Assembly: GCA_024699855.1 (NCBI GenBank)
Contig: JAMPIQ010000001.1
Location: 15,004,001 to 15,068,000, forward strand
DNA: 64,000 bases
From: Aphelenchoides besseyi
Lineage: Eukaryota; Nematoda; Chromadorea; Rhabditida; Aphelenchoididae
Reading direction: 5' to 3'
In this document: positions 45,434 to 56,735 of the stretch, one piece after another
Layout of the letters: each line of letters begins with the position of its first letter
Position numbering within the stretch: the stretch's first letter is position 1
The notes under the pieces: model-generated
The model's input: the letters and a program-made list of their open reading frames with translations, nothing else
Database searches by the model: none
What the model was told of the DNA's origin: nothing
Position numbers and translations under genes: made by a program

Positions 45434-46710
45434 TCACCTCTATAACTAAACCACACCCAAATAAAATACTTCCCGCCACAATGAGACCGCGAAAAAAAAA
45501 AGCCCTGACCAAAAATTCTTCCAGATTCCAAATTTCAAATAAAATTCCGATCATCGTCTACAAAAACATACCGAAAAAATGCACCTTTTGCGGTCGTTCA
45601 AAACTCAACATTTTTTGGCCGAGTGGTGAGTGCGCCGGATTTTTGGCGCCGGGGGTCGAAAGTTCGATCCCGCCCGCTGACATTTGATTGTGCACAGTGG
45701 GGGAATTGATTGTTTGAGTGTATGGCTGAGTAGTTTTTGATTCTATTCAATTCTTACAGTATATATTCAATTCTTACAGTGTATTATAGTAAACATATCG
45801 CTACTTTATGGTCCATAATTTGAATATCGCTACTTTCGCATATTTCTTTATATCTAAAATTGCCGTGAAGTTTGAACTTTGAGGTTGTTGTGTTGAAGGT
45901 TGTCGATTGAAGGTTCGTATTGTGATGATCAACGAACTGAGGTTTTGGTTCGCTACTTAAGTGCGTAAATGTTGATTTGTTAACTTAGCGTATATGATTT
46001 TCGATTAATTGGTTGTTGGCGCGCAAGGTTATCACAATCAGTTCTAATCGTTTGTTTCCTAAAGATTGCTACCATCGGGTGCAAAGATTTGGCGTCGCTA
46101 TTTAATTTCGGGTTCATAGTCCTGGAGTGAGTGTTGATTTCGCTATGGAAGTCGAGTTCATGTGGTTTTGTAGGTTGTTGGATTGACTTCTTTTGTTGTT
46201 TCAGCTCATTGGTTAATACTCAGGATGGTGATTTGCGCTCGATAAAATGTATGATAAACGAATAGGTCTACTGAATTCACTGAGTTTGGAGTATTTTGAA
46301 TGCGGCTTCGGTGACGTAGATTGATAATCTGTGTTTTCGATCGCTCTCATAACTGAACCACACCACAATAAAACGTGGAGGAGCCATTCGGTGAGTGACA
46401 GCCTCTGAAGCCGAGGAATTGTATCCTCAAAACCCGGAGCGATCCAAAGGGACGAAAAAGCGGGGGAACGATCGACCGAAGGGCGATCGTGGAGGAGTCT
46501 TTTGAGCCATTTGGAGAGTGACAGCCTGTGGATTTTTGAGTGTTTTTGTTGGCAAAGCAGTCGTTGGTCTTGCACTTTTCGGGCTGAAGGCCCCAAACGC
46601 CAGGTAGTCAACTTTATGAACTCCAACTCCCCTCCAACCCACGCTACAAACCCAACGCCACTAACCCAACGCCACTAACGGCAAAAGACGGGAGCGAAGC
46701 GACCGTCTTG
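45434..46710 (+). mobile_element. Family-2 Helitron unit 4, non-autonomous (1277 bp)
   Basis: Directly joined to unit 3. Same interior as units 1 and 2, with a locally altered 5' stretch (45485-45520) and an inner element start at 46341. It ends at 46710 with the family hairpin, and flanking sequence TACAATTTGG follows, so the array inserted before a T. Confidence 0.88.
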
Positions 46711-46834
46711 TACAATTTGGCAAAATGCCAAATTAAATTAAAAATAAGGTTAGCAATTACAATGGTCGACACGTTTTCCACGTGTCGACGCCAAGGCCCT
46801 TTTTGTCTAATGGCCGGTTGGTCGAGTGCGTTGG
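46711..46834. other. Palindrome-rich segment between Helitron array and DEAD-box gene
   Basis: Contains TTGGCAAAATGCCAA and, near 46764-46788, GTCGACACGT...ACGTGTCGAC, a 10-bp perfect inverted repeat around a five-base centre. The minus-strand DEAD-box frame runs into this segment but no longer resembles a helicase. It may be another small mobile element or a scar at the breakpoint. Confidence 0.5.
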
Positions 46835-48316
46835 GCACCTCAATAATTTCTTGCAGGACCCGTTGGTTCAAGTCGCGGTTTTTGTTCCGCACAATAACGC
46901 TCTTCGGCTTGCAGAACATGTTCGACAACTGCATAATTTGAGGTGAAAACGTCGCACTGAAGAAAAGCGTTTGTCTGTTCTCAACCTAAAGGTAACTAGC
47001 GCATTATACAGCTGTAACAGAAAGTACTTACGGATGGAAAAGTGGGAAAAGTGACCATTCTTTGAACTTCAGGCATAAACGACGACTTGAGAAGTTCATC
47101 GGCTTCGTCGAGAACCAAAAACTTCAACTTATCGTATTTCAACTGAAATGACAAACACAATCATAGAAGAAACGATCGAAATGGTACTTACGAATTGCGC
47201 TTTACGGTCATCCGAACTCATGAAGTCAATCAGCCGCCCCGGTGTTCCAACCAAAATGTCGCAGCCTTTCTTGGAAATGGATTCTCTGTTCACATCGATC
47301 TCGCACTCATCATAAGCAATGTTGACTCGCACTTTGGTCGCTAAAAGTCGAAATCAATCTTAGGTTAAGATCTTTTGCAACATACCGTACGCGAATTTTT
47401 TGGCTTGTTCGTACAACTGAGCAGCCAACTCACGAGTCGGTTCAATGATCAACGCAGAAACCGAACACAAACGTTCGGGCTCCTCCTGGTCCTTAAATTC
47501 GTCGTGCAATTTCTGGATAATTGGCAACAAAAAGGCGGCCGACTTTCCACTTCCAGTCTCGGCTTGTCCTTTCACATCGAAACCGTCCATGATCACTGGC
47601 ATAGCGTATTTTTGGAAGTTGCGCGGGAACGAGTAGTTCGAACGTTTAATGTTGTTCATAATGATCTCGTCAAACTCGGCTTCTTCCCATTTTCTGAAAA
47701 CAAACTCGTATTTCCAAAGCTAGAAGTTGTCCACTTACTCAATGACAGTCAGAGGCTCGGGACCATTTTCGACGGTTTGTCCATCCAACGAGTAGAAGTC
47801 GTTGGTTTGTTTGTGCTTCTCGTCTTCTTTGAAAATTTCATCGACACTGCGTTCCACAGAAATGTGAGATGGAGAAGCTAAAAAATTGAACTAATTTTGA
47901 GGTTTCTACGATTCAAACATACAAATTCGATCCATTTCGCCACCAAAGTTGTAACCACCCGAACGGCTTCCATTGCCATTGTAGCCTCCTCGACCGCCAC
48001 GAAACGGTGGACCGTTGTTGTAATCGTTGGATGATCCTCGACCACCACGGTGGAAGCTGCCGCCGTCGTTTGAGCGAGCATTGGAGTCGTTGGATTGTGG
48101 ACGCTGATCGGAAGCTGAAACAACAGTGGATTACTGATTGAATTAACGGATCTTTGATTTACTGTCTCCTTGTCCGCCTCCTCGTCCGCCTCCTCCTCGG
48201 CCTGCGCCGCGAAAAGTCCCTCCACTGGAGTCTTCTTAGAAACAATGTTCAACCTCAAATGTTGCAAACAAACACTCACCGTCCTGCATGCCACCACGAC
48301 CACCACGGAACGCCAT
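46835..48316 (-). pseudogene. Vasa/DDX3-type DEAD-box RNA helicase, C-terminal half missing
   Basis: Multi-exon minus-strand gene starting at 48316 with MAFRGGRGGMQD and a Gly/Arg-rich (RGG) N-terminus. The DDX3/Vasa lead-in EIIMNNI is followed by a Q-motif-like PRNFQKYAMPVIM, motif I AETGSGKS, Ia PTRELAAQ, Ib GTPGRLIDF, motif II LDEADE and motif III FSATF. Soon after QRVLQEIIEV the frame meets the palindromic segment and then the Helitron array. The second RecA-like domain (motifs IV-VI) is not found anywhere in the window. It acts in RNA remodelling, in germline or general translation, if intact. Motif I has E and S where the family has Q and T. Vasa versus DDX3 cannot be decided from this half. 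Confidence 0.8.
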
Positions 48317-48319
48317 TTG

Positions 48320-50161
48320 AGTCGATGGATTACCGAAACGAGTACTTTGATTAATATCGATAAATGCAACGCAAAAACCAAAAGACAAAGATTTAACACA
48401 ACAGTCAAGTGTTACAAGTATAGGAAGAATGGAGGAAGTTTAAGAGGCCGAGAACATTGATCGAGCGTTCGAAAGAAGTCACAGATGCACGGATTGTCGC
48501 GAAATCAAAATGAAGAATCGAATTGCAGGAAGAATTCAAAAGACAAACGAATCTCTCGAGACGTGTTTAGCGACAAACATCGATTTGAAATGGTCAGATC
48601 GATAGCGAAATCGTCGAAAGTGCGAATCGACTTTTGGCCTAAAAGATTCGCTTTCGCAGCCGACACCAAAACAATCGTCGTTTTGCAGATTGCGTTGTTT
48701 ATTACAGACCAATCGCGCTGCCATTTCGACTCGACGGTGTGTTCAACCTCCGACTCAGTTCTCTTCGGCGCGTCTTAAGGAAACAACAAACGAAATGGTG
48801 CGCTACGAATGGCGATTTGCCTTTTCTTTAAACGATGCGAAAAGAGTGTAATAGGATAGAAGCATTTAAGGTCAAATCTTGAAAAAATTCAACGCCAACT
48901 ACTTCAAAAGCATAAGACCATTAGTGTCCTAAGACGGACGCTGATCAGCTTATTCAAGGAAACAATCTGTCGGCTGACATCCGCTGACTATCGACTACTC
49001 GATTCGAATTGTTCGCAGTTGCGCTTAGTTTTGTATCGATTTCTTCAGCGCGAAAGTCGGTTCGATTTGCTTAGTAGCTTGACAGTCCAATGGACCTTTT
49101 GCTCAAGTTTGTTTCGACAGATTCAAACCATTTCCTTACTTATTTCACGCTTTATAGCAAATTGACATGGGGTCAAGGAGCTGAAAGCCGTTCGACCAAT
49201 CGTTTACTTATCATATTCCTACAACAACACTTCCAATCAATCTCTGAAAGCACCTTAGAAGACGAGAGTTCTTAAATCAGTCTGCATAGGCATTTATCGG
49301 GTGCATAATATCTGCATTCAATTGACGATTTTACGCACCGACAAACGCATATGGTCAACATGATGCTACAGAATAACTAGAAAGCAAATGTTCTTGAGTT
49401 GTCTTCATAAGAAGCCAGTTCACTGGAATTGCAGTTTGCTGCTTATCAGTCCCCTTTACAGTGAAATCATACAGCAATTCGAATGAACTTGATAGTCATG
49501 ATTGTAAAGCTCCAATTAAGCATCCGAATTTGCTTGGCCAAACTGATTGGGAAATGTCATCGTACAAATAACCAAAAAAGCTTTGTTCCTCATAATCAAT
49601 CAGCCCGACTCACGAATGTACATCCATTCTGAAAGCAGAGTTATAAATCACAGGATTTCAACAAAGAAATACGGTTTTCCAACTGGCAAGCGGATTTCCA
49701 AACTCAAACTGCGAGACGATCGGCAAACACGTCGACTTCGTAAACTGAAAGAATTCGAATCGATGGGCGCCGATTCGTCGGACAAATTTGAGGTCCGCGT
49801 TTTAAATGAATGATAGAAAACTGATAAGATACTAAAAGAGGGCAGTCATGCAAAGCAATGGTCTTAACATGTTTTGATCAAATTGTATCAACTCGTGATT
49901 TGCATTTCACGAAAATGAGTTTTAGTTGGTGACACGAATTCCATGTCTTCATGTTGCCAATTACTTGCTAAAGCAGATTCCTTGATACGCGACGTCTGAT
50001 TCAACGGCCGCGTAGACTACCGAGTGGGTCGGCAAATACACAAAAGAAGCGAAATATCATCGGCTTGCACTGCTTCTTATCTCTGTGTGTGCCGACTCAT
50101 GTCCTATACTACCGTATTGAATTGCTCAAACGTTTTTATTCATCACAACAACACAAACAAA
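48320..50161. other. Intergenic region with one doubtful short frame
   Basis: Mostly AT-rich with no recognisable gene. One plus-strand frame at about 49660-49813 follows an acceptor-like ATCACAG and reads TKKYGFPTGKRISKLKLRDD and onward to VRVLNE-stop, strongly basic then acidic; it could be the last exon of a small gene, but no upstream exon or family was identified. Confidence 0.3.
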
Positions 50162-50984
50162 CTAAAAGGAAGGAATCGATCCACCGTGGTTTTCAATTCG
50201 ATCGATAAGCCCAAAATCTTTAGCTTCGGATGCACTCATGAAATGATCACGATCCAACGCCTCCAGAATGGTTTCGACCGTCTGACCGGTGTGATGAGCA
50301 TAAATCTCGTTCAGCCGTTGACGCACTCGACGAATTTCTTCAGCACGAATCAAAATATCCGATGCAGTTCCCTGAACATAAATTCAAATACATGATTGAG
50401 AGTGTTGAACCCACTTGTGCACCACCACTTGGCTGATGGACCATAATTCGCGAGTTCGGCAATGCGGTTCGAAAACCCTCGGTGCCGGCGGCCAACAATA
50501 ACGAGCCCATCGACGATGCCTGGCCAATGCACCATGTGTGAATCGGTGCACTGATATGTTGCATTGTATCGTAGATGCCCAATCCAGCGGTTACACTACC
50601 GCCCGGACAATTGATGTACATGTGAACCGGCGACTTCGCGCTGTCACTTTGTAGAAACAGCAATTGAGCGATGATTGCCGATGCGAAATGATCGTCGATC
50701 TAAACACACAAATGAAAACAGATATTGAAAGAAAGACTCACCGGACTCATCACACAGATAATTCGGTCTTTTAATAGACGGGAGTAGATGTCGTATACTC
50801 GTTCAACTCGTCCATCATTGTCAATGACCAGTGGAATGGAGTGCAGACGTTGAGCTGAAGTGCTCAGGAAACGCGAATTCCGATTCGTGACCATAGAGAT
50901 TTTGGACGTGGTTGCGAGTCGAAGTTTCGAACTGAGAAGCCGAATTCCTGTTGAGTATCCAAAACTCCGAGTTGATGCAAACAT
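50162..50984 (-). CDS. CLPP: Mitochondrial ATP-dependent Clp protease proteolytic subunit
   Basis: Three coding exons (50742-50984, 50415-50700, 50162-50371). The N-terminus from MFASTRSFG is rich in Ser/Arg/Leu and lacks acidic residues, a typical matrix-targeting peptide. The conserved body begins [20 protein letters not shown], followed by [10 protein letters not shown], the nucleophile Ser in GQASSMGS and the catalytic His in MVHQPSGG. The C-terminal helix region reads [18 protein letters not shown]. It forms the tetradecameric peptidase that works with ClpX in the matrix. An acceptor directly upstream of the ATG suggests an intron in the 5' untranslated region. About 245 residues, normal for animals. 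Confidence 0.95.
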
Positions 50985-51245
50985 CGTGATCTTGCCGACG
51001 ACTAAAAAGAAACAAATTGAACGGTGAATTCGAATCACGATTTTGATGAAATTGCCGATAGAAACATTTCGCTCGAAAAGAACGGAAAGGTCATTAGCTG
51101 CATTCTCACCAGAACAATCAACAAGAAGATCGATCATCTAAGGTTATTAACTTTTTTTACCGTTCCGTAAAGTTGGTTGGCAAAATTCGGTCAATTGATT
51201 TTCGACCAAAATGCCGAATAAACAAGCCCTGTAGAAACCTACGTT

Positions 51246-51344
51246 TCATTCACGGTTCGCATTCAAGTAGTGGTACAACAAAACCAACGCGAACAACAGC
51301 GCTCCAACGACGTTAATTGCGATGTGCAACTGCAAGTCGGACAT
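51246..51344 (-). CDS. OST4: Oligosaccharyltransferase subunit OST4 (32-residue membrane protein)
   Basis: A 33-codon minus-strand frame from ATG at 51344 to TGA at 51246-51248. The peptide starts MSDLQLHIAINVVGALLF and continues into a single hydrophobic helix ending LLYHYLNANRE. This matches OST4: a short polar start, one membrane-spanning helix with the conserved LYHY, and a tiny polar tail. OST4 is an ER membrane subunit that stabilises the STT3-containing complex for N-glycosylation. It lies between CLPP and RPL18 on the same strand and is easily missed because of its size. Confidence 0.88.
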   Translation of the reverse strand: MSDLQLHIAINVVGALLFALVLLYHYLNANRE

Positions 51345-51713
51345 TTTCGTCGACAAATTCGGATGTTTGGGCCAAGAAAACGGATGGTTCAATGGCTAGT
51401 ATTCACACACGACTCTTTTGTTCGGCCGCTAATCACGCACATTACTCGGTGGTAATTAGCGACTTCGAATGACGCCGCGTGTACTCACTCATTATCGACT
51501 ACCTTTTTTCAAGCCCAAACTTGCTCTTCGTAGCCAATGAAGGCTTTTGCATTGAACGAAAACAACAACAATAAGATTTTATTTTAAACCAAGAACACAA
51601 CAATCGTTATTATGTTGGAAGGCCGATGAGAGATTTCAATCATAAGCCAATCAGCATAAGAAGAATAAAACGAAAACCATAAACTCCAATAATCAACACA
51701 CGTAGACGGGAGT

Positions 51714-52414
51714 TTAGGCCTTGTAGCCACGAGATTTTCGGCGACCACGAGCCATTTCGAATTTGCGGCCTTTGGAGACTATCAATGGTCGAGTATGCGA
51801 TCCAGGAACACCAGGAGCTTTGCCGAAGTGCTTCTCGGCCAAACGCGCTTTACGTGGGCCTTGAATCAAGACGGTGTTTTCGCCTTTCGGTGCACGTTGA
51901 GCCAATTGATCCAAAGTCAAGATCTCACCACCGGCTTTGAGAATACGAGCACGAGCGGCTTGAGTGACTTTCAATGCGGCAACCTAAACACAAAAACTTT
52001 CAAATTCCAATCAAACGTTTCAGAACTTACGGTGACTTTCGGGAAATCAACCAAACGCTCATCATCGGTTACAGTTCCAACGGCGACGAGAATCTTCGAC
52101 TCATTTCCCGGACGTTTGTGTTCCGTGTGAAGGCGTTTCAACGACACCGGCGGACGAAAACGACGAGCCATGAACAGACGTTTCAAGATGATTTTGTTGA
52201 ACTTCTTTCCGGTCTTACGAGCCAAGAAGGTGTAAACCTAAACGATCATTCAAACAAAAGACAAGAAATTCGGTTACCTGTCCAAGAACACGAACGTACG
52301 GATCATCGGATTTTGGCGCGTGACGAACGACCTTACGATCGTACTTATGATTGATATCAATACCCTAAAAGAACAGTTCAATACCTTCGCATTCTTCTCA
52401 CACAAACTCACCAT
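51714..52414 (-). CDS. RPL18: 60S ribosomal protein L18 (eL18)
   Basis: Four exons (52412-52414, 52278-52364, 52031-52237, 51714-51983) join to 188 residues, the same length as human eL18. The first coding exon is only the ATG, a common arrangement in ribosomal protein genes. Then [55 protein letters not shown], the [19 protein letters not shown] stretch and a C-terminus of [12 protein letters not shown], all hallmark eL18 sequence. It is a structural component of the large cytosolic ribosomal subunit. Confidence 0.97.
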
Positions 52415-52983
52415 TCTAACAGCGAATTTTGGTCAACCTAAAAATAACAAGTGAATTTGAGAACGAAATCGCGTAGAAAGCGAGTTTTTGTGATCGAATT
52501 GCCTTCGAATCACGAGAAACCGCTTCTCATCGTTTGCTCTTTGATATGAAACCAAAATTGAACTCGAATTTCTGATCAAAACGAAAATACGAAGAAACGA
52601 AAATCAACTCTCAGCTCGTCAAGCGTTTCGACCTAACCGACAGCTTACCGTAAGGTCGTCGGTTTGTGGCGTAGCGTTTCGCTTCGTTGTCGAACGTTCG
52701 AGCGGCAGTTCAACTGCGAATTTTCCCGTCGCTCTTCAGTTCCTTCACTCAACGGTCTTTTGCTGTGACTCTCGGGATTTTTGTCCGAGTCGAGAAGCAG
52801 TCGTCAAACTGTAGATCTGCGGTGGCTTCAGCCTTAGAATCAATGTAAATTTGCTTGTCGACACTGAAAACTAGTGGTTGTAGGAGATTTGCTAGTTTTT
52901 AGCTTTGAAACGAATTTTCCCAAAAAATTTGTCGAGATTTCCGTGTTCTTTTCGTCGACTGTTCATCGTTGTTTTCAGCCGAA
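52415..52983. promoter_or_regulatory. Divergent intergenic region between RPL18 and ATP5F1D
   Basis: RPL18 runs left and ATP5F1D right from this 570-bp interval, so it must hold both promoters. No TATA box is obvious. The stretch 52640-52800 is relatively rich in CpG (CGTTTCG, GTCGTCGG, CGTCGCTC). A possible intron ends in TTTTCAG just before the ATP5F1D ATG. Confidence 0.6.
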
Positions 52984-53572
52984 ATGTCGCTCAACCGATT
53001 GATCCGTCAAATTGTTCCACGTTTCGTTGCCATTCGAAATTTCGCTGCCGCAGCTCCGGCTTCAAACAAAAACCCCGACGAGCTTCGTTTGACTTTAGCG
53101 AGCCCGAACAAGGTATTTGTTTCTGCGAACCCACTTGTTATTCCTGCCAATTTAGTCCTATTACTCGAACGATGTTGTCAAACAGGTGGACGTACCGACA
53201 CTCGCCGGCACTGTCGGTATTTTGGCCAATCACGTACCGGTGATCGCCGTTCTTAAGCCGGGAGTTGTCGATGTGATCAGCACCGATGGAAATCACAAGA
53301 AAATGTTCGTTTCATCCGGTACTCTTTCGATGAACATCGACGGTTCGTGTCAAGTTCTGGCCGAAGAGATCGTCGAGTTGACGGACATCGACGAATCGGT
53401 TAGCTCCGAAGCTTCTTGAGTAGTTTTGATTTCGGTGTTTTAGTTGGCTCGACAGGAATTGGACGCCGCTCAACGTGCTTCGGGTCAGGGATCTGAAGTC
53501 GAACGTGCGGAGGCTCAAATTCGTGTTGAAGTTGCTGATGCGTTGATCAAAGCAGCGTCTGGACAACACTAA
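52984..53572 (+). CDS. ATP5F1D: ATP synthase F1 subunit delta, mitochondrial
   Basis: Three exons (52984-53112, 53156-53398, 53444-53572) join in frame to 166 residues. The N-terminus MSLNRLIRQIVPRFVAIRNF is a mitochondrial presequence. The mature beta-sandwich follows: LRLTLASPNK, SYYSNDVVKQVDVPTLAG, VGILANHVPVIAVLKPGVV, FVSSGTLSMNIDGSCQVLAE. It ends in the two-helix domain RQELDAAQRASGQGSEVERA. It sits in the central stalk of F1Fo ATP synthase. An AATAAA lies about 60 bp beyond the stop, near 53631. Confidence 0.95.
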
Positions 53573-53694
53573 AACACGGTTTGATGTCCACTGCCTTTCT
53601 CATCATGTGTCCTCGTAAAAGTTAGTTGAAAATAAAAGATAAACTAGGAAGAATGTTAAAAGTTTATTCATCAAAAAATGTCCACAATTGATGA

Positions 53695-54232
53695 TTAGGG
53701 TTCGTCATTGAGTTCTTCAGAAAGAAACATGTTGAATTGCCTTGCAAGTTCTTTCTCACACTTCTGAATTCGCTTTAGACGTTTGATGAACTCGCCTTGA
53801 GCCGCAGCTATTGCATCCAGTTGCTCCACTTTCTCGTTCATCCACTTCTCCAGTTGTTTCAATGTTTGAGCTGTTTGTAGACGTTTGCGTCCAACCTTCT
53901 GTGGTTCAGTGTCATTCGTCGGATCTAACGGATGAAATTTCATCATCGAAGATGCCGAGAAACCGCAAAGTTGAAGAAATTTAGCGTCCAACTGAGTATC
54001 CAACTTCAACATTTCGATTTCTACTCTGAGTCGATCTCGTTGTTTGACCAGCGATTGACGAAGTTTAACACCTTCTTCTCTTTCTTCTTCGGCTCGCACC
54101 AATTCGACTAATTTGAAATGACGATACAGGTCTTCACATTCTTCTTGACACTTGACGATTGCCGATTTGCGGTCTTCGTCGTCTGAAAGTTTCAAGGAAA
54201 CAACAAAAAAACATAGCAAACTTACTGAACAT
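53695..54232 (-). CDS. Coiled-coil protein, function unknown (164 residues)
   Basis: Two exons: a 7-nt first exon (54226-54232, ATG TTC A) and 53695-54182, joined by a 43-bp intron. The product is almost wholly helical: two charged coiled-coil blocks, about residues 20-75 (VRAEEEREEGVKLRQSLVKQ) and 105-160 (LEKWMNEKVEQLDAIAAAQG), around a short non-helical middle, FLQLCGFSASSMMKFHPLDP. The size and the two coils around a hinge resemble small kinetochore or spindle subunits, but I have no motif to prove this. It converges with ATP5F1D and diverges from the gene at 54836. Confidence 0.7.
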
Positions 54233-54835
54233 CACCAAAAACTAGTATCAATTGCAGTAGAAGAATAAAAGGTTCGCTAGTCGATGTGTACTCCACACAA
54301 TGAAATCGACAGTTAAACGCGATTTTGTTGGGAAAAACTGTTAGAAGAAAGTCAATGACAGAAAATACGTTGCCCTTAGATTCGACTGTTTCAAAATACA
54401 GAGTCCGGCCATTACTGTTTAAATGAACGTCGGTTAAGAAATGAGTATAAGTAAGTCAACGTTGTTTTGCATTAATCCCAAAACATTAACGTTAAAACCA
54501 ATGCAGCTTATCGATAAGATGAAAGTTATTGAAGTGAGAAATTAACTTTGAAGATACGAGTTCAATGGCATTTTAAGAAGTTTTCGGATGAGCAATCCAG
54601 CTGGTTCTGGAATAATAATAAGTGTGTTATTTCGCTTTTTACTAGCAAGTTATTACTGTTCAAAAGTTGTGGTCGAATTAACATCCATTTACACGTTTGA
54701 CTTTCAATCGCTGTTCTTCCAACTTTTGACTGGAAATCTTATGCGATCGATTTGTGCCAAAAGTGATCTCTTCTTCATTGTTCTGTTTGTTGTTTTGAGT
54801 GCCTCTTTTGTCCAACTAGTTGATTGTGTTTAGCC
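54233..54835. other. Intergenic region before the CENP-C-like gene
   Basis: Shared 5' region of two divergent genes. A plus-strand frame at 54588-54833 (MSNPAGSG...) is hydrophobic, but it ends in what looks like the intron acceptor (TGTGTTTAG) just before the next ATG, so I read it as chance. No other feature is seen. Confidence 0.4.
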
Positions 54836-56313
54836 ATGAAGCACGACCAAGCGATCGATGAACTTGAAGAGCTGGAGGTTACCGATTGTTCTTTGTGGCG
54901 TACGTTGACTGAAAGCAATCGAAAATCGCGATCAGTTCACAACTCCGATCCACCGATTACCCAAGAAAAATCAAATGTTTCCGTTTCTGACAACTCTTTA
55001 TGGCGTACTCACGTTACAAACTTCGACGAACAATCGCACACATCTCGACTTCAAACAACGGGTTCCACTTTGTTGCGCACTAACGAACGACTTTCTCAAC
55101 TGTCTGTTAAGGTTGGTACCATCGATTATTGTTGTTGTTAAGTTAATGTGTAGAGAAACAAGAAGCGGGTCAAATCGAATTTTAAAAGAAGGAAAACGTT
55201 GAATCCGTTAATCCAACATATCGTACCGATAACGCCTGATCGTCGCGCCACACTTCTGAATCCGCCAAAAATTGACTGTCGACGTGCTTCTGTCTTTCCG
55301 TATTTTGATCGCTCTTCTCAAATGGAAGCATCAGATCAACTGTTTGATGTGTCAGACACAACTGTTTCTTCAGTTCTAGTAAGTTGTATTTTACCGTTTC
55401 TTAACCTTAAATCTTATAGAAAACTCCTGATTCATTTATCATTTCGAGTCCCCGTCATTCAACCATTTCAAGACCTTGTACGCGTTTGGCCAATCGAGTT
55501 CGACTTCAGGAGGCAATCAAAATCGCAAATGAAACAAACAAATCAATGACTACTCCATCGCCGTTACGTTCATTCAGCATATCAAGTTCGGAATACAGCG
55601 AAGATCAATCACGAATAGCCGACAAGTCGAAAGCTCTACTTCTGATTTCCGAACTATACGCCTCTCCTCAGCCAATAGATTTGAGTATCGAGCCGCAATC
55701 GAAACCGCGCAGTTTGCTAAACAACGAAGACTTCACCACTGGATCTCCACAAGAATCAACGTCGAAACCGATTGGATATAGCATTCCAAACGACTCACGT
55801 TTTAACGCCAATTTAACGAACTTTGATCAAACAATTCGAGTAAGCATGGGCCAATCGTTTGCACTTGGAGGCTCGGACGTTGATTCTGACCTTGCATCAT
55901 CGTCTCCGAAACATTTCATTCTGCGTAATCTTAAGCAAAGTCCCTATTTATACGCCGTGAAGCCGAAGATTGGTGAGTTCAATTGTTGTCGACTTCAACC
56001 GATCCCTTTTTTAGTGGTTGGCAGTGACGAAAATCGAAACCAACATCCAGAAATTCGGCGATCAAATCGAGTTCGTTTGAGTCGAACGTGCAATCGCGGC
56101 ATTGGGGAACGTCCGATCTACGTTCGCGATCTCGATGGAAACTTCTCATTGGTTAAAGTGCAAGAAGGACGAACAGCTGATCCGTTGTGCAAGAAATGGA
56201 AAACTTTCGACAAACAGAAGGCCATTGAATTAGATCGAGAGTCTAAGAAGCGACGTCGTGCAGCAAAAGAAGTCAACAAGCAAAAATGGCAACTCGAATT
56301 TCATGTTCAATAG
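54836..56313 (+). CDS. Basic disordered protein with a CENP-C-like motif
   Basis: Four exons (54836-55111, 55154-55378, 55420-55972, 56015-56313) join in frame to 450 residues. Most is low-complexity and serine-rich, with two copies of a DxSLWRT motif (CSLWRTLTE and NSLWRTHV) near residues 20 and 60. At about residues 363-388 it reads IRRSNRVRLSRTCNRGIGER followed by PIYVRD, close to the CENP-C motif (R-R-S-x-R-x-R, then a GER(P)xY block), which binds CENP-A nucleosomes, although the central tryptophan is replaced. A basic C-terminal helix follows and no cupin domain is present. CENP-C is a reasonable hypothesis; another chromatin protein is possible. Confidence 0.6.
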
Positions 56314-56735
56314 CTTTCTACTTAGTTTCTAGAGATTTTTATAGCGATTTCATGTTTACATAGTTTTACGCAACTAAACTTGTTTTCATTAGACCCTTTG
56401 AGTCAACTGAGATGCAAGTCATAAGAAGTGTGCTTCTTCATTCACTTGCTGCTTCCGACCTCAAGATATGTTCCCATTCAACAAACACCTTTCAATCATA
56501 ATTTATGCGTTTGATATGTACGGAAAGAGTATGAAGCCCGTAAAACGAAAAAAAGAAGTGGTTGACTAATCAAATTGATGGGGAATAGAAACGATTGATG
56601 AGCGTAAAATTCTCAAGAAGTGAAAAATTGCACCTGTTTTGCAAAGAAGTGAAACCGAATGGAACGAAGTCTACAAATTACACGGATTATTAAGCGAATT
56701 GAGCGAAATAGAAATGAAAAGATGATACAAGAATC
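56314..56735. other. Convergent 3' intergenic region
   Basis: Between the stop of the CENP-C-like gene and the stop of RALGAPB. AT-rich, with nothing recognisable. Confidence 0.5.

Noticed and set aside
46805..46880. tRNA or SINE at the edge of the DEAD-box gene
   Set aside because: TGGCCGGTTGG and GGTTCAAGTC look like A and B boxes, but the B box falls within readable helicase coding sequence and no cloverleaf forms.
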